This document shows positions 34,300-46,249 of a stretch of DNA of 64,000 nucleotides, piece after piece. The stretch lies in contig CM060892.1 of assembly GCA_030762935.1 (NCBI GenBank), positions 86,372,827-86,436,826 on the forward strand. The letters run 5' to 3'. Origin of the DNA: Hymenopus coronatus (taxonomy: Eukaryota; Arthropoda; Insecta; Mantodea; Hymenopodidae). Both the position numbers and the translations under genes were made by a program. The notes below the pieces were generated by a model that worked only from the letters and a program-made list of their open reading frames with translations, did no database searches and was not told where the DNA came from. How positions within the stretch are numbered: the first letter of the stretch is position 1; each line of letters opens with the position of its first letter.

Positions 34300-35740
34300 A
34301 AATATAATCTAGTGAGTAAATGTGCGGAATTACACGCCCGTGTGCCACCTACAGAATGTTATGAGTGTGTTTAATGTTGCGTCGTTTGTTAACCATAATA
34401 AAAGGAGACATGTGGCTGTTTAGCGCTCAAGTGATAATCACTTTGACGTTTTAACGATGTAGCAGCCGGTCAGAGCAAGTCTGGTGTAGTCTAGTTCCCA
34501 GGATGCGGCGCACCCAAACCAACACGTGGATCGTAAACACAATGAGCCGCTGCAGATGAGAGAAATGATGTTTCCTCTTTTCACCTTCTTCGCCTGCCTT
34601 TAGTTTCCCTGTAATTGCCTTCATCCCTTTGTGTGCCTGGGCCAATATTCTCCTTCTGAACTTAATTGCTACCAAAAATTTTGTTTTCTTTTTACTTTAT
34701 TGCGTATTTCACTAAGGAAAGGCAAGTATTGTACTTCCTCAAAAATCCAATGTTGATTTTACGCAGGAAATATTGTTTTGAGGCAGTGGAAAGAGGAGTT
34801 GCACGGTGGCTATCACAAAGTTCCGACACTCGTAACACGGTTTCCTGCCTTTATCCTTTGCTGTCTCAAAAGACTGACCGAAGAATATGTGATCTAAGGT
34901 CCCCTGACTGTATCAGAGGGTGTTTTGGTGGGCAGGTGTCGTGAAAAAAAACGGGTTTCTCTTTGTGCATTCCTAGCAAACCTATCCTATCTTCCAGGTA
35001 AGGAGGCAAAGGGCAGTCAACTATTAAAATAGGTAGTACTTATTCCTAATTGGGGCAATTTCGAGTCTGTTGAATGCGAAACATACATATTATGCCTAAC
35101 CAGCAGTGCCTTGTGCCTTTTATCCTAATGATTTTGTAATTCTCCTAATAGTAAAATCTAACAACTTACTTAATCAATAAGATATTGCTTTTGTAGTGTT
35201 TCTTTTTTTTTAGGATTACAATTTAAACACTGTAAAATAAGCTTGCTGCTTCACAGTAAAATTAATTTATTTTGAATGTTATATCTATAATCCTTTGGAG
35301 AAAACTAAATGATTAAAATAGACTATACAAATGAATAATGCCTACTAATAATTATGTTACATTCTTATAGTATTTATGCCTCTGTTGTCTTCATGAGCTT
35401 TACCTCCATCCTCCAGATCACTAACATTAAATTACCTCTAAAACAGAATATCAGTGATGTATGCATCCCAACTTACTTTACCAGTCGTTTCCTTTCATTC
35501 AATGTCTGTTATGAAGAAATACGTTAAAATGTGAATCAATCACTCAGCAGCATGTCCGTATGTATACGAAAACAATGGGAAAACATGTAATTTACAGCTT
35601 CCGGTAGTCGGCCAGATGCAGCTTTATTCCAGGGTAATCCATGCTGAACATGAGACTTTTTGATCATATTTACGACAAAAACTATGTCTTCGTATCATAT
35701 AGAATGTGATCATCATTATTCACATCTTGGTTCGGTGTTG
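34300..35740. other. Unassigned DNA
   Basis: A GC-richer portion at 34450-34960 has short overlapping frames without recognised domains. The rest is AT-rich. Confidence 0.35.
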
Positions 35741-35750
35741 TTTCTAAACA

Positions 35751-35761
35751 CTGTGTGTGTT

Positions 35762-35795
<34 letters not shown>
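35751..35795. repeat. (GT)n microsatellite
   Basis: GT units with two T interruptions. The PX-like context is weak (TAGAAATGAAAAATGACG follows). Confidence 0.9.
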
Positions 35796-35801
<6 letters not shown>

Positions 35802-35864
35802 CTGAATCAAATTTGTTACAACAATTTTTTAGAAATGAAAAATGACGAAAATGCTTCCATTAAA

Positions 35865-36550
35865 GAGTAGTCTTGGAATGGACATTTGCTGAAAATAGTT
35901 GTGTCGCACTCTTGGATATTATTGAACTGGAATAGATACCAAGGTTTGCATTTATCTTACCAATAAGAAGTATTATATCGGAAATGGCGAATGCAACAGG
36001 ACCTTGTATTGGCATAATATTGTGCTCTTAAACGAAACCTAAATTTTTCGCGTTGCAAGATTTTGTCTGTATCATAAAGTTTATCAGTTATACAACAGTC
36101 GTTCAGAATGGAGAGGTCTCCACTGGATATTCGTAGAAAATTTGACATTATATTTGTCATGCAAATATCTTAAACATATGACATTTAATTTTAGTCAGTG
36201 TGAGGGAGGGGTTGGATCGGTATATGAAGGGTGTGCTAAATAAAGGCCCATCCTCCCAAAATGACCAAATTTGCCCAAAATGTTATTTTCAAAATACGTA
36301 AATTTAACGATGGATCAATGCGTCAATGAACAACCCAAAGCTGGAATAAAACTCAAAATCCTTAAAATTATTTTTAAGAAAATTAAAAATGATATATTTT
36401 CCATGTAAAAGGAGCTTAGGCTGGTAAATTTTCTTGAAGTTTTACTAAAAATGCATTTCTTCTGGATTTAGGTGTCATCAAAACATGTATTTCATATGAA
36501 ATCTCTGTATCGCATTTTGAGTGGAATACAATACCTCTCTTACTTGCTAC
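35865..36550 (-). repeat. PX repeat, strongly diverged pieces
   Basis: Minus-strand blocks: GTTGTGTCGCACTCTTGGAT at 35900, CAGTCGTTCAGAATGGAGAG at 36096, TTTGTCATGCAAATATCTTA at 36150, then GAAATCTCTGTATCGCATTT and GAGTGGAATACAATACCTCT near 36497-36538. Order is disturbed, suggesting two overlapping old copies. Confidence 0.55.
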
Positions 36551-36552
36551 TT

Positions 36553-36900
36553 ATAGGCCATTTACTGACCGAGTGGCGTCGTGGTAACGTTCGGAGGACC
36601 CGGTTTCAATCTCCGGCGACCACAGGCTCTGACACATGGCTTTTCCTGGTAGGCCCGGGGTCCACAGGAGAATTCTGTGGTAGTTTCGCATCTACCACGA
36701 TTTCCTTTCCATAAGACCTCCTTTATTCCTTTTCCTACTCATTTTTAAAGTATACTGTATGACGGTGCGGGAAGATGGTGCGGTTGAATGGAAAAAATAC
36801 ACCCCAAGGTCATAAGAGGGCTGCCAGGTCGACAGTTGCTTTAACGCCCTTGTGACTGCAGCAGGGAACGAGTCATCGGGTTTGGAAGTGATGGGAACTA
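36553..36900 (+). mobile_element. SINE-D
   Basis: tRNA-like head (CGTCGTGGTAACGTTCGGAG, box B CCGGTTTCAATCTCCGG), then ACAGGCTCTGACACATGGCT and GGTAGGCCCGGGGTCCACAG. These match, in order, the minus-strand copy at 37676-37800. Confidence 0.65.
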
Positions 36901-37436
36901 TCACGCGTCTCTGTGACCGGTCTGCCTGCCACCTATGCTCAGCTGTAGCTCCCTCACTTCATCCCTTCCTCCTGGAGATGTTAGCCACATAGATCTGTGT
37001 AGGTCGCAGTGTAAGAGGTGTCCCTCTCTTTGTCTGCCCTTAGGATTAGACATGGGCGGACTCGCCCGAACACTGGGACAGAGCACTGGACGTATGCTCT
37101 TGTACCACTTTGCCTCTTACTAACCCAGGGATGAGGAGAGAGGCCGGAATAGTGATGGCACAAGTGGATAGGATCCTGATGGCGATGGCACAAGTGGATA
37201 GGATCTCTAACGGCTTCAGTTGGGACGCCTCCGACGGCACCCAAAGTCCTTTTCATGGACCCCGTGTCTCCCATCGGGCCCCTAAAAGGAATTCCAAACC
37301 TAAGGTTGGACCCGACCGAAAGTTTCCGACGATGACGCCAGTGTTAACATTTTACAATGCGCAATCTACTATCCAGCCGCAACCCGCCGAACACCATCAC
37401 CTGGTCCCTCAATCCTGAAAAAGAGATGATTAGAAA
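36900..37436. other. Unassigned GC-rich segment with short tandem duplication
   Basis: GC-rich for the window. GATGGCACAAGTGGATAGGA occurs at about 37153 and again at 37183. The + frame 37110-37418 ends in a LTFYNAQS-containing stretch that faintly recalls the start of LINE endonuclease domains, but this is too short to assign. Confidence 0.3.
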
Positions 37437-37437
37437 G

Positions 37438-37675
37438 TGCTTAACGCCCGCATTTACTGCATATGGCACTGCAGGCGATGACACTGATGATACCTAGAAT
37501 GAAGATGGGGGCACCGGTGGAATGTAATAGCGAGGGAAACCGGAGAACCCGGAGAAAACCCGCCCCTGCGCTCCTTTGTCCACTACAAATCTCGCATGTG
37601 GTCGCTTGGGATCGAACTCGGATCACCTAGGTGAGAAGCAAGTGGTCTAACTTATCGGCCACAGCGCGGCCCACT
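37438..37675 (-). mobile_element. SINE-B
   Basis: Minus strand: TTAACGCCCGCATTTACTGC, GGGAAACCGGAGAACCCGG, GTCCACTACAAATCTCGCAT and GATCGAACTCGG. A TAGAAAGTG / TAGGAAGTG pair flanks it and may be an 8-9 bp target duplication with one difference. Confidence 0.92.
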
Positions 37676-37800
37676 AGGAAGTGATGGGAACAGAAGCTGT
37701 GGAACGGAAAATTCGGGGAATGTTGTGAACCTACCCCGGGAAATCCCTTAAAAAACCTAAGGGTCAGAGCCATGGGGATCGAAGCCACGATCTTCCGAAT
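37676..37800 (-). mobile_element. SINE-D, truncated
   Basis: Minus-strand box B GGCTTCGATCCCC, then ATGGCTCTGACCCTTAGG and TTTCCCGGGGTAGGTTCA, matching 36600-36680. Confidence 0.6.
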
Positions 37801-38100
37801 GAGCTGGTCCCCACGGCCGCGTTCGCCAAGGCGTCTCGCTTTGGTGCTTCGTAGCGCAGGGGATCGTGGGTTCGAATCCCGCCTTGGGCATGGGTGTTAT
37901 AAGTTGTGTATATGTGTGTGTGTGTGTGTAAAAGAAGAAAACATCAAATCAGTAATGATACAGAAAATAAAGTAAAAAAATTAGATAAATAAAAGTAGGG
38001 TATACAGCACCGGAGTCCCGACCATACTGCGGAACTGTACGCCCAGACGAAATGCTTGGGCCATTCCGCTCGGTTTGGTCTACCCTTACGCTTTACCCTT
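37795..38100 (+). mobile_element. tRNA-derived SINE-C
   Basis: Head GCGTTCGCCAAGGCGTCTCG, GCAGGGGATCGTGGGTTCGA (box B GGGTTCGAATCCC), CGCCTTGGGCATGGGTG, a (TG)n tract and the tail ACAGCACCGGAGTCCCGACC. Shares head and tail with 19460-19705. Confidence 0.75.
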
Positions 38101-38127
38101 TGCTATAGATAAGCAGCGAGGAAACTA

Positions 38128-38937
38128 AAAATCTCTGTGTTCCACTCACATGACTTTCTCTAGCTGTCCCACAAACAAACTTTCCTTACAAAAAAATATT
38201 ATTTTATCTACTTCCTGCTAGTCGAGATAAAGTTATCACAGATGGCCTTATTGCTTACCTGCTTCCTTGTAAGTAGAAGGGAAATAAGAGAATATGCTAG
38301 ATAAAGCAATAGTCAAATATTTTAAAAGCTTATTCCTACTGAACAATTAAAATCCGGTTCTCTTTTGCATTCCCGGAATTAAAACGGAAGAGATAGAACG
38401 AAATTTGACTTCTCATTTGAAAAACTTTGTTACTGAAACCAGTAACAAAGAACATCTCGGAAACGGTTAACTCCACAAAGGAATGTGAATGACATAAATT
38501 CTGTGTTTTAATACACCTATATTTTTTGTGTAGTAAGTTTTTGCTATCTCTTACGGCTTACAAGTTATTCAAAAGTCATCAAGAATGAAGAGGTCTTCAG
38601 AGGCTATTCCCAGAAAATTGAAGATACACATTTTGTTTGTAATGAAAATGTCTTAAACGTGCGGTATTTTAAACAAAATCATTAGAGCCATTTTTGAGAA
38701 TATCAACATTTTCGACAAATATTCCTTAAAAGGGTAGTTGGCGCTTGGATTTTCCTGAAAATGTTCGCGTTGCATCCTTGGAAGTTTTGTATTTAACGGT
38801 TTTGGATTCAGGGTGTCTCAAAACATTATTTCCAGTGAAAACTCGGTATCGAAATTTTGGGTGGATTACAATACCGTCTCTTTCTTCTATGTACAGTGTA
38901 GATACTGCTAGAGAAAGTAAAAATGAAGAGAAGCAGA
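38128..38937 (-). repeat. PX repeat
   Basis: Minus-strand AAATCTCTGTGTTCCACTCA, CACATGACTTTCTCTAGCTG, GAATGAAGAGGTCTTCAGAG and GGTGGATTACAATACCGTCT, with TGCTAGAGAAAGTAAAAATG at the end. The (TG)n section is deleted. Confidence 0.9.
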
Positions 38938-38939
38938 AA

Positions 38940-40308
38940 GGGAATCGTGAATAATTCTTCCCTAGGGGAAGACCTGTCAGGGCATTGCCTCGTGCAGTCA
39001 GCTGTTATTTCAAGACGGTGCACATACACACATTACATAAACGTGATCATAAGCGTCGAGACTCAGTTGGGTTCTGATAAATGCGGCCTTACAAATGACT
39101 TCCGGTTCTTTTAGCTTGCACACTTATCGTAGTGCTGAGTAGTAAACTCCGTCTAAAATTAAAGAGGGAATGTTAAGTTCGCCAGAAGGTCTCTGACTGC
39201 AGTCCCGTCAACGGTCTCTAATCTACTCCAATTTAGTAAGACAGCGTCAGCAACTGAAAAACAGCATTAAACATAGAATTCTACATGTTTTAAGGGCATG
39301 TATGACTGAAAGTTGGAAATTCCACACTAATAACACTAAATTTTTTTAAATTTATACCACAGATGTAACATAGCACAAATTTCATCCATTTTCCTCTAAT
39401 GGCTTGTAGGTTATGGTCACTAAAAAAGTCCTTGCGACAAAAATATTAAAATGTTGACTAATATTTTAACCTGAGGTTCACAATACATCTGCTGTTAGAA
39501 ATTGCCCTAGGTTTCGCAGTGTCTGCTTTGGTTTAGGTTTGTTTTTAAAGTTATAAATCTGATCTTTTTTTTTGTCATAAAAATATAATTTTTAGGTTTG
39601 AAATTTGAAAATGTGTGCTTAAATACATTTGACAATAAAACCTAGGACATTCCTTATTCATTCTAACCCTGTGAACTTGCACAGAAATTTTGCTTTGTGT
39701 AAGGAGCATTTTACAAAAAGAAAAATGCTTAAAATATGAATAGCCTGAAAACAAGGAAAGATTTGAATGCATGGCTCACATTAAAATCCACCAGGTTGGT
39801 AGGACCCGCAGCTTTCCTTTTTGTCTCCTCTACTGCTGCCTTTTCTATCCTTTTCTTCTTGCATTATTGCTTTTCTTCTGCACAACTTCGTTTTTACTTT
39901 GCAGGATACAAATGAGATCTTGTCGAACTGAAGTTTTTCTTGCCGAGTCCAGTATAGTTTCACGTCTATTGCTTTGCTATAACTCCAGTTTAGGCATTTA
40001 AAAATGGCGTCTGGTGGCTAATTATACCTTTTTATATTCACGAATGTTTAAATGTTTTGATGGAAGTACAACAGTTATGTCGATTTTTTATGATTTTTCC
40101 TGAAATGTCAGTGATATATATCCTTAATGCTAACAAAAGTAACTGGCATCCAGATCCTGAACAATAAAGCTAGTAGCTTATTTTCAAAACGTCTCTTGTC
40201 TATTTTCAGAAATTTGTGGAAAACTGCAGTCGGTTTCATTCCAGTAGGCACTTTTAACACAAGGTTTTACTACTTTAAAGGGTGTTCTGATAACATTTTT
40301 ACATAGAG
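38940..40308. other. Unassigned DNA
   Basis: No recognised gene or repeat; several short overlapping frames only. Confidence 0.4.
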
Positions 40309-40309
40309 T

Positions 40310-40548
40310 AGGTGGCCGCGCCGTGACCGAGATGTTAGACCACCCGCCTCTCACCTAAACGGCCGGGATTCGATCCCAAGCGAGCGTATGTGAGATTTTT
40401 GGTGGACAGCGGCGCAGGGGTGGAATTTCTCCGGTTTCCCCATCATCACTTTCCACCGGTGCTCCATTTTCATTCCATATATTATCGGGTCATTGCCTGC
40501 GGTGCCATAGTAATAAAAGCGGGCGTTAAACACTATAACATGTACATG
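40310..40548 (+). mobile_element. SINE-B
   Basis: GTGGCCGCGCCGTGACCGAG, box B GGGATTCGATCCC, TCCACCGGTGCTCCATTTTC and AAAAGCGGGCGTTAAACACT. Confidence 0.93.
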
Positions 40549-40549
40549 G

Positions 40550-41125
40550 AGTAGTAACCCAGGAACAATGCAGTAACGCGCAAAAACCATTTTTAAGAAT
40601 TAGCAACGAGAAACAACTAACTTATTAGCGTTAAAAAGTCAAAGAGAATGAAAAGTGTGTCTCAATTTGGCATGGTAAAGCATATGGGCTATGGTGGTGT
40701 AGTCTGATGTAGGCGGAAGTATTAAAATATTAAGGGCTATTTCGAATATTTGCCTGCCTTTAAGTGAGATATTCCCGCACTTAGGTTGTTCTTGGTACAG
40801 TGATCATAGCGCAGCTCATTGGAAAGTGATAGGTAAGTGAATCTCTGTATACTGTTTAGCAAATTTCAGTAACTTAAATTCGTATCTTTATTACGGAAAC
40901 ATATTTTGTCTAAAACGTGAAGTTGTTAATGCCCTGGAAGTTAGCAGATTTAATACGACCAGTTAGTCTTACATTACCGTTATTATTCATCTTAAAATAA
41001 TCGATATCTCGTTTCAACCAGATCAGCTGTTAGTTCCTGAGAGAACTACTTCACAGCATTCAATTCAAGCAGAAAAACTACATCATATTTTAGGTCATAT
41101 TGTTTATATGCACACAGATATTATC
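40550..41125. other. Unassigned DNA
   Basis: No recognised feature. Confidence 0.4.
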
Positions 41126-41127
41126 AT

Positions 41128-41352
41128 GGCCGCGCCGTGGCCGAGTGGTCAGACCATTCGCCTCTCACCTAGACGGCCCGGATTCGATCCCAAGCGACCG
41201 CATGTGAGATTTGTGGTGGACAAAGCGGCGCAGGGGAGGGTTTTCTCCGGGTTCTCCGGTTTCCCCCGCCATCTCATTCCATCTTCAGTTTATCATCAGT
41301 GTCATCGCCTGCGGTGCCAGAGCAGTAAAAGCGGGCGTTAAACACTACCAAA
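41128..41352 (+). mobile_element. SINE-B, best-preserved copy
   Basis: GGCCGCGCCGTGGCCGAGTG (box A), box B GATTCGATCCC, GTGGTGGACAAAGCGGCGCA, TTCTCCGGGTTCTCCGGTTT and AAAAGCGGGCGTTAAACACT. The (ATT)n microsatellite follows directly. Confidence 0.95.
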
Positions 41353-41360
41353 AAAGAAGA

Positions 41361-41418
<58 letters not shown>
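41361..41418. repeat. (ATT)n microsatellite at a SINE 3' end
   Basis: About 19 ATT units beginning 9-10 bases after the SINE-B end. Confidence 0.95.
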
Positions 41419-41420
<2 letters not shown>

Positions 41421-41427
41421 CACAGTC

Positions 41428-41525
41428 TAAATGAATGTTTCCGGTGAAATCTGGATGTCGAAACTTTTGGTGCGCTGCAATACTTCCTCTATTTACTATA
41501 GTAAAGTAGTAAAGAAAGTAAAATT
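41428..41525 (-). repeat. PX repeat, palindrome end only
   Basis: TTTCCGGTGAAATCTGGATG, GCTGCAATACTTCCTC and GTAAAGAAAGTAAAA. Confidence 0.75.
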
Positions 41526-41529
41526 TATA

Positions 41530-42095
41530 AGGTTGCTTCCAAGAAAATGTAAGATGATTGGAGCTCAGTTGACGTCATCCTGCATTTTAGCACCCCAGAA
41601 TGATTGTAAAGCGATGATCAAAATAAGAATGTTTTTCAGCTGCAGACTCTGTCATTAAAACGCTTGTGTACGCATCACCGTCATAAATGTTATATTAATA
41701 ATCTTATAGAATGGTATTTCATCATCCAGCCTTATTTTATCATATTACAGTTACCTAAGGTATGGACAAAATTACGGTTTCTAACGCGTTAAAACAAGTT
41801 CTGAGAAGGCAATCTTCTTTATGCTAAGCTAATTTTACGCCTGGATAGCGAAGTACATCTTTAATAGGAATAAAAAACGTCACGCCCAAAATTATGGCGT
41901 GGAAAAAGGAATGAATGGTAACATTAATGAATGGAAGGACGAAACTGAAAGATTTAATGGAACACGTGCGGGAGAAAAGAAATTATGAGAAAGAAAAAAG
42001 ACAACTTTCTTCACGCCTCAAAATATATTTGCATCTTAGAATATTTTTCGTCTGTTTCAATTTTAAGATTTCTCTACTTTAAAGCTAGCATCCCA
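41530..42095. other. Unassigned DNA
   Basis: No recognised feature. Confidence 0.35.
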
Positions 42096-42099
42096 TCTC

Positions 42100-42230
42100 C
42101 ATATACCTTTTTTGGCATCTGTTCAATTCTGAGGGATGTTCCTTGTTATTGGTTTCAACTTTAGAATATTTATAGTTTTCTCATAGAGGAAGTCATCCGT
42201 GTTTCTTTTGTTTCCATTAGAAGAGGCGAA
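42100..42230 (+). repeat. PX repeat fragment
   Basis: GGGATGTTCCTTGTTATTGG, TTTATAGTTTTCTCATAGAG and AAGTCATCCGTGTTTCTTTT correspond to the PX region before its last third. Confidence 0.65.
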
Positions 42231-42524
42231 TTTCAACGATTATTCCCTCTTGTGACCTCATCAGACCAATGAAATAAAAGAAAATGTTAAATATTGACCA
42301 AGTATAGTTTTCTTAGGCGACAATATGGGATTATAATATGAAAAAAGCCAACGGCGATGACTACAAAAAAATATTAAGTGAAAACAATTTGGAACGCCAC
42401 AGCAAAACTCATACAAAAAAAAAAAAATATATCCAAAACATAAACAATTGCAGAACAACTAAATTTCTAGGTTAGGTTTCGTAATCGGCTTACTCTCTCC
42501 GTAATTGCAGAACTGATACCCTCC

Positions 42525-42825
42525 TAGGATTTACAAGGCCTGTCAGAAGCCTGTCGGGGAGTTTTCGGCACGAAATCACAGAATGGAGAACCTGTTACGA
42601 GGGGTCGAACACATAGCCAGGCATGAGCATGAGGAAGTGGACGATGATTGGAAAGGTTATGATGGAGCAATTGATGGAATGAGTGGCGGGGAAACCGTAG
42701 AAACCGGAGAAAACCCGCCCAGACGCGATTCGTCCACCACGAATCCCAGATGCGGGAGCTTGGGATCGAACCCGGGCCGCCTAGATTGGAGGCGAGCGGT
42801 CTAACTACTCACCACTCTCAATAGT
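42525..42825 (-). mobile_element. SINE-B, B2-type 3' end
   Basis: Minus-strand box B CCCGGGTTCGATCCC, GTGGTGGACGAATCGCGTCT, CCGCCACTCATTCCATC, then CATGCCTGGCTATG and CTCCCCGACAGGCTTCTGAC, as in 20393-20650. Confidence 0.88.
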
Positions 42826-42869
42826 TAGACCTATAGTATTTACCATAAGTAGGCCATGATAATTACAGG

Positions 42870-43125
42870 TTTGTTTTAACGAACTCCGCAAGAAAACATA
42901 ATTTAGCTTGCACTCGTGTAATTACCACAGACAATCGCATAGAGACAGTTTTAAAAACGTTTGACTATCACTTTAGCCTTGATTCCCTTCTGCTTATAAG
43001 GAGCTAAGCAATAAGACATTCTGCTAATGTTTATCTCAATTAATGTGAAGTAGAAAGAATAATCATTTGTAAGAAATTGTTTGCAGAGAGGTAAATAAAC
43101 TATATAGAGCACATCAGAATTTTTT
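42870..43125 (+). repeat. PX repeat, 3' quarter
   Basis: TTTGACTATCACTTTAGCCT, AAGACATTCTGCTAATGTTT and GAGCACATCAGAATTTTTTG. Confidence 0.8.
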
Positions 43126-43539
43126 GAAGGCGAAGTTGGCATAGTGATTATCAAGTGCGTAGATATATTCTTGTTGTTTTTTTCCTTTTTGATTTTAAAT
43201 TTGCTGCGTTATTGTCAAAAGATTGCATTCGCCGAGGTCACCAAATGGGTTAAAGCGCAACAGAAGCCTTATTAGATGTAATGAAGCAATATCAAGGAAG
43301 CAGCAACACTGTTCTTGTTCTTCAATCGCTTCCTTACAAGGTGTGAATACAGGTATTTTGCCTATCCCAAGGCCATTATGGCACCATCCCATCCTTGATA
43401 ATCATACAAACATCGTATCTCCTGGTTTATATAACGTGAGTAAATTCTTAAAGCATCCCACAACCTTGCTGACACACATTCTGAATGTGACTAGAAACTC
43501 AAAATGAGACGTTTCGCAAGTTTATATTTACACTTGTAG

Positions 43540-44260
43540 CATTCTGCCATTGTTCAGAGCGGGACATATCCAAGCAGCTTCTTGGGAGACAAAATGCACT
43601 TTGCACACACCACAATTCAGATTGTTATCACCAGGGCTAGAATATGTCACAGCAATCTCTCATACACCTTCCTGTTTTCCAAAGAACAGCCCCCGAAATG
43701 CGATAGATGCCAAACAAGTTTAACTACCATCCACATCATCTCAAAATATATACCACAGATGGAGACTGAATAATCAAATTCCAGAAGATCCCACTGCTCT
43801 CAATGTAACCAACATGATTCCACGAATTTTACCATTTTTAAAAGATAACTCTTTGTACAAACTATTATAAAATTAATTTTAAGAATTGTTTTTGTTAATT
43901 GGAAGATATTAATCTAATGATCAAAAATACAATATTGTTACAAATTTTGCTTTAATTATGATTGTTATTGTACTTAATGTTCATTTTGTTTAAATCTTAT
44001 CACACACTATTGTTATTAAATGACCGCATTTTGTTATATTGTTTAAAACCTACCACGATTTATTTTCATTGTTACTAAATCTACTGTAATCGTTATTATT
44101 TATAGTTCATACCTTTAGGATCCTACCTTGTTACTTGTTTATTGTTAATAATGCTGATGTAATTGTTATTGTATTATTTATTTAAGTTCATTCTGTAAAA
44201 TCCCACTTTGTAAATGAAAAGTCGATAAAAAACCTTGTAGTTAGACGACTATAAATAAAA
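43540..44260 (+). pseudogene. LINE ORF2 C-terminus with 3' UTR (Jockey/I-like)
   Basis: The + frame 43582-43773 reads RARICHSNLSYTFLFSKEQ followed by PPKCDRCQTSLTTIHI. This matches the R.R.GH..L.H.YL...PP.C..C...LT..HI segment after the RNase H region of Jockey/I-type LINEs; the final Cys-Pro is lost. The T-rich stretch after the stop, with repeated AATAAA-like motifs near 44222-44260 (ATGAAAAGTCGATAAAAAAC, GACTATAAATAAA), fits a LINE 3' UTR and tail. 5' truncated, as is usual for LINE copies. Confidence 0.6.
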
Positions 44261-44349
44261 AAATATATATGTCTATTATGTAAAAACTTATATAAATATA
44301 TATATATATATATCGAAGAATATGAAATTCATGTTATACTTTTAATCCC

Positions 44350-45320
44350 AATTTTTGGGTTTATCTATTTACAGTGATTTAACCTTCTCGGCACAGGCGA
44401 TGTGCGGCGTGATTCGCCTTCGTTATTTGCTTTCATCTTCTTGTTGCTTATCACGGATTGTGCTTCCAGCCCATAGAATTTTCATTCCAGCCTGTTGCAT
44501 TTTCTTCTTAGATCGTCCTTTTTTGTCTTCTTTTTAGTTAGTATATTATTATTATTTTTTATTTATTTCGTTCCCCATTCTTTTAATATAGTCATTGCTA
44601 TTTATTTTATCGTATGCGTTTAGTAATGAACACTATTTTTAAATCCGTTCTTATTTCTTCTTGTATTTGATCAAATATTGTACAACATTTAAGTTTTCTT
44701 TAATTGTTTGTCACTGCAATTTGTATATTTTGTTGCTCTCTATTTGTTATTGTCCATGACACACTTCCATTGATTAAAGGTGTCTTCTTGTAGAATTTTA
44801 ATTTTTACTCTTGAATTGTTTCTTTTTATTGTTCTCTTGTTTAGTTTACATATCAACTTAACAATTTAAAATGAGATATTTGTTAATATTGAATGTACTT
44901 AATCTAAACTTCTATTTTGCATTGTCTTACAATATCGTCCATATAGTGACTTTGTCCAAATTCTCACCCTTACTTCACTTAACGCCTATCACTTTATTTT
45001 CTTCGCGACGTAACGGTTGCTTCTTCTTTGATCCACTTCGCTCGCAGGGAAGCCAAACACATATGTACCTCTCTAATCTTTGCATAGGAGCACTCACTAC
45101 ACATCACAACTCACTCGGAGAAAATCACTTTTTGTCACACCAGAAACGACGCGAGTTAGTGGCTTATATAACCGTTAATATCCTGAAAGTTCGTAAGCTA
45201 AAGCGATTGGAAACCTCCAGGAGATACTGGTTATCTCTTGATAGTGTTTCTGTTGTTTACAGAGGGTGAGAGCGCTTCTTATCTCTGCGCATCTCTTGCG
45301 GCCGGCAATTCGATGACATC
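44350..45320 (-). mobile_element. Possible 5' end of a retroelement
   Basis: On the minus strand a TATA-like TATATAAGCC near 45160 is followed by GC-mixed leader sequence and then fragments rich in Lys, Gln, Glu and Asn (for example IQEEIRTDLK), as in LINE ORF1 proteins, with several stops. No terminal repeat found. A plus-strand frame of 132 codons (44871-45269) overlaps but has no recognisable domain and is probably fortuitous. Confidence 0.3.
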
Positions 45321-45489
45321 CAATCGATAGCTCGGCACGTAACTGCGTCCTATATTCAATGCATTCACTATACGTATTCCAAGCATACTCTATTATCCTG
45401 GGGAGTTAGGAAGTTTCTCGTTCTAAACCTCCCCGACTATTTACTCATGAGTGATAGCAACACACATGCAATGAGTACCTTATCATAAG

Positions 45490-45702
45490 CTGCGTTTGCC
45501 TCTCACCAATGCGGCATGGTTCGATCCCATGCGACCGCGTGTGGCATTTGTGGTGGACAAAACTGTGCAGGGGCGGATTTTCTCCGAGTTCTCCGGTTTT
45601 TCCTGCCACCGCATTCCACCGGTGCTCCATCTTCATTTCATGTATCATCAGTGCATTGCCTGCGGTGCAATAAGTAGTAAAAGCGGGCGTTAAACACTAC
45701 CA
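45490..45702 (+). mobile_element. SINE-B, head truncated
   Basis: TGCCTCTCACCAATGCGGCA, box B GGTTCGATCCC, TTTGTGGTGGACAAAACTGT, CACCGGTGCTCCATCTTCAT and AAAAGCGGGCGTTAAACACT. Confidence 0.92.
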
Positions 45703-46007
45703 ACAAAACAAATAAATGAAAGTGGTTTCCATCTGAAATTCCTCGTCGCCATAAGGTTGTAATTCTTGAGCAATAACCACTCTGTGAGGTTTCAGTTTTA
45801 AAAGTTTGGCAGCTGCATGAACAGAGGTCCTATAGACTTCTTTGGAGAGCGTTAGAATTATGCACCAATATCGTAGCTTTTTTCTTCCGTTACAGTATTT
45901 AGTTTCCACTTAGATTTAACGTTTAATAATCCCGTTGTCCTAAACTTGTTAACTAGATATATAATAGTTTCTATACCTGGCACTACAATACCAATTTTTT
46001 TTAAGAC

Positions 46008-46245
46008 TGGCTCCGTAGTTCAGTCGGCCTTCGATTCCCGGCGGGGGATGGGAATTTTTCTCTAGTCCAGATAATTCCCTATCCTATCTAGAGTCTGGAA
46101 GTATGAATGAGAGCGTGAATGTGTGTGATCTAAAGACAAATAGCAACCTAACGACAACAAACAGTACACGAGTTAACACTACTGCCGATAGTCAAATGTT
46201 TCACTGGGAAATGCCGCAAATAGGACCATGCCGTTAAAGGCGGGG
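46008..46245 (+). mobile_element. tRNA-derived SINE-F
   Basis: GGCTCCGTAGTTCAGTCGG (box A-like), a shortened box B region CTTCGATTCCCGGCGGGGG, AATTCCCTATCCTATCTAGA and AGTCTGGAAGTATGAATGAG. Same body order as 60739-60973. Confidence 0.8.
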
Positions 46246-46249
46246 TAAC

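Noticed and set aside
41361..41447. Poly-tyrosine frame (41211-41447)
   Set aside because: Translation of the (ATT)n microsatellite after a SINE-B.
44871..45269. A 132-codon + frame beginning MRYLLILNVLNLNF, the longest frame after the LINE piece
   Set aside because: No recognisable domain, AT-driven hydrophobic composition at the start, and it overlaps a minus-strand retroelement-like segment; most likely fortuitous.
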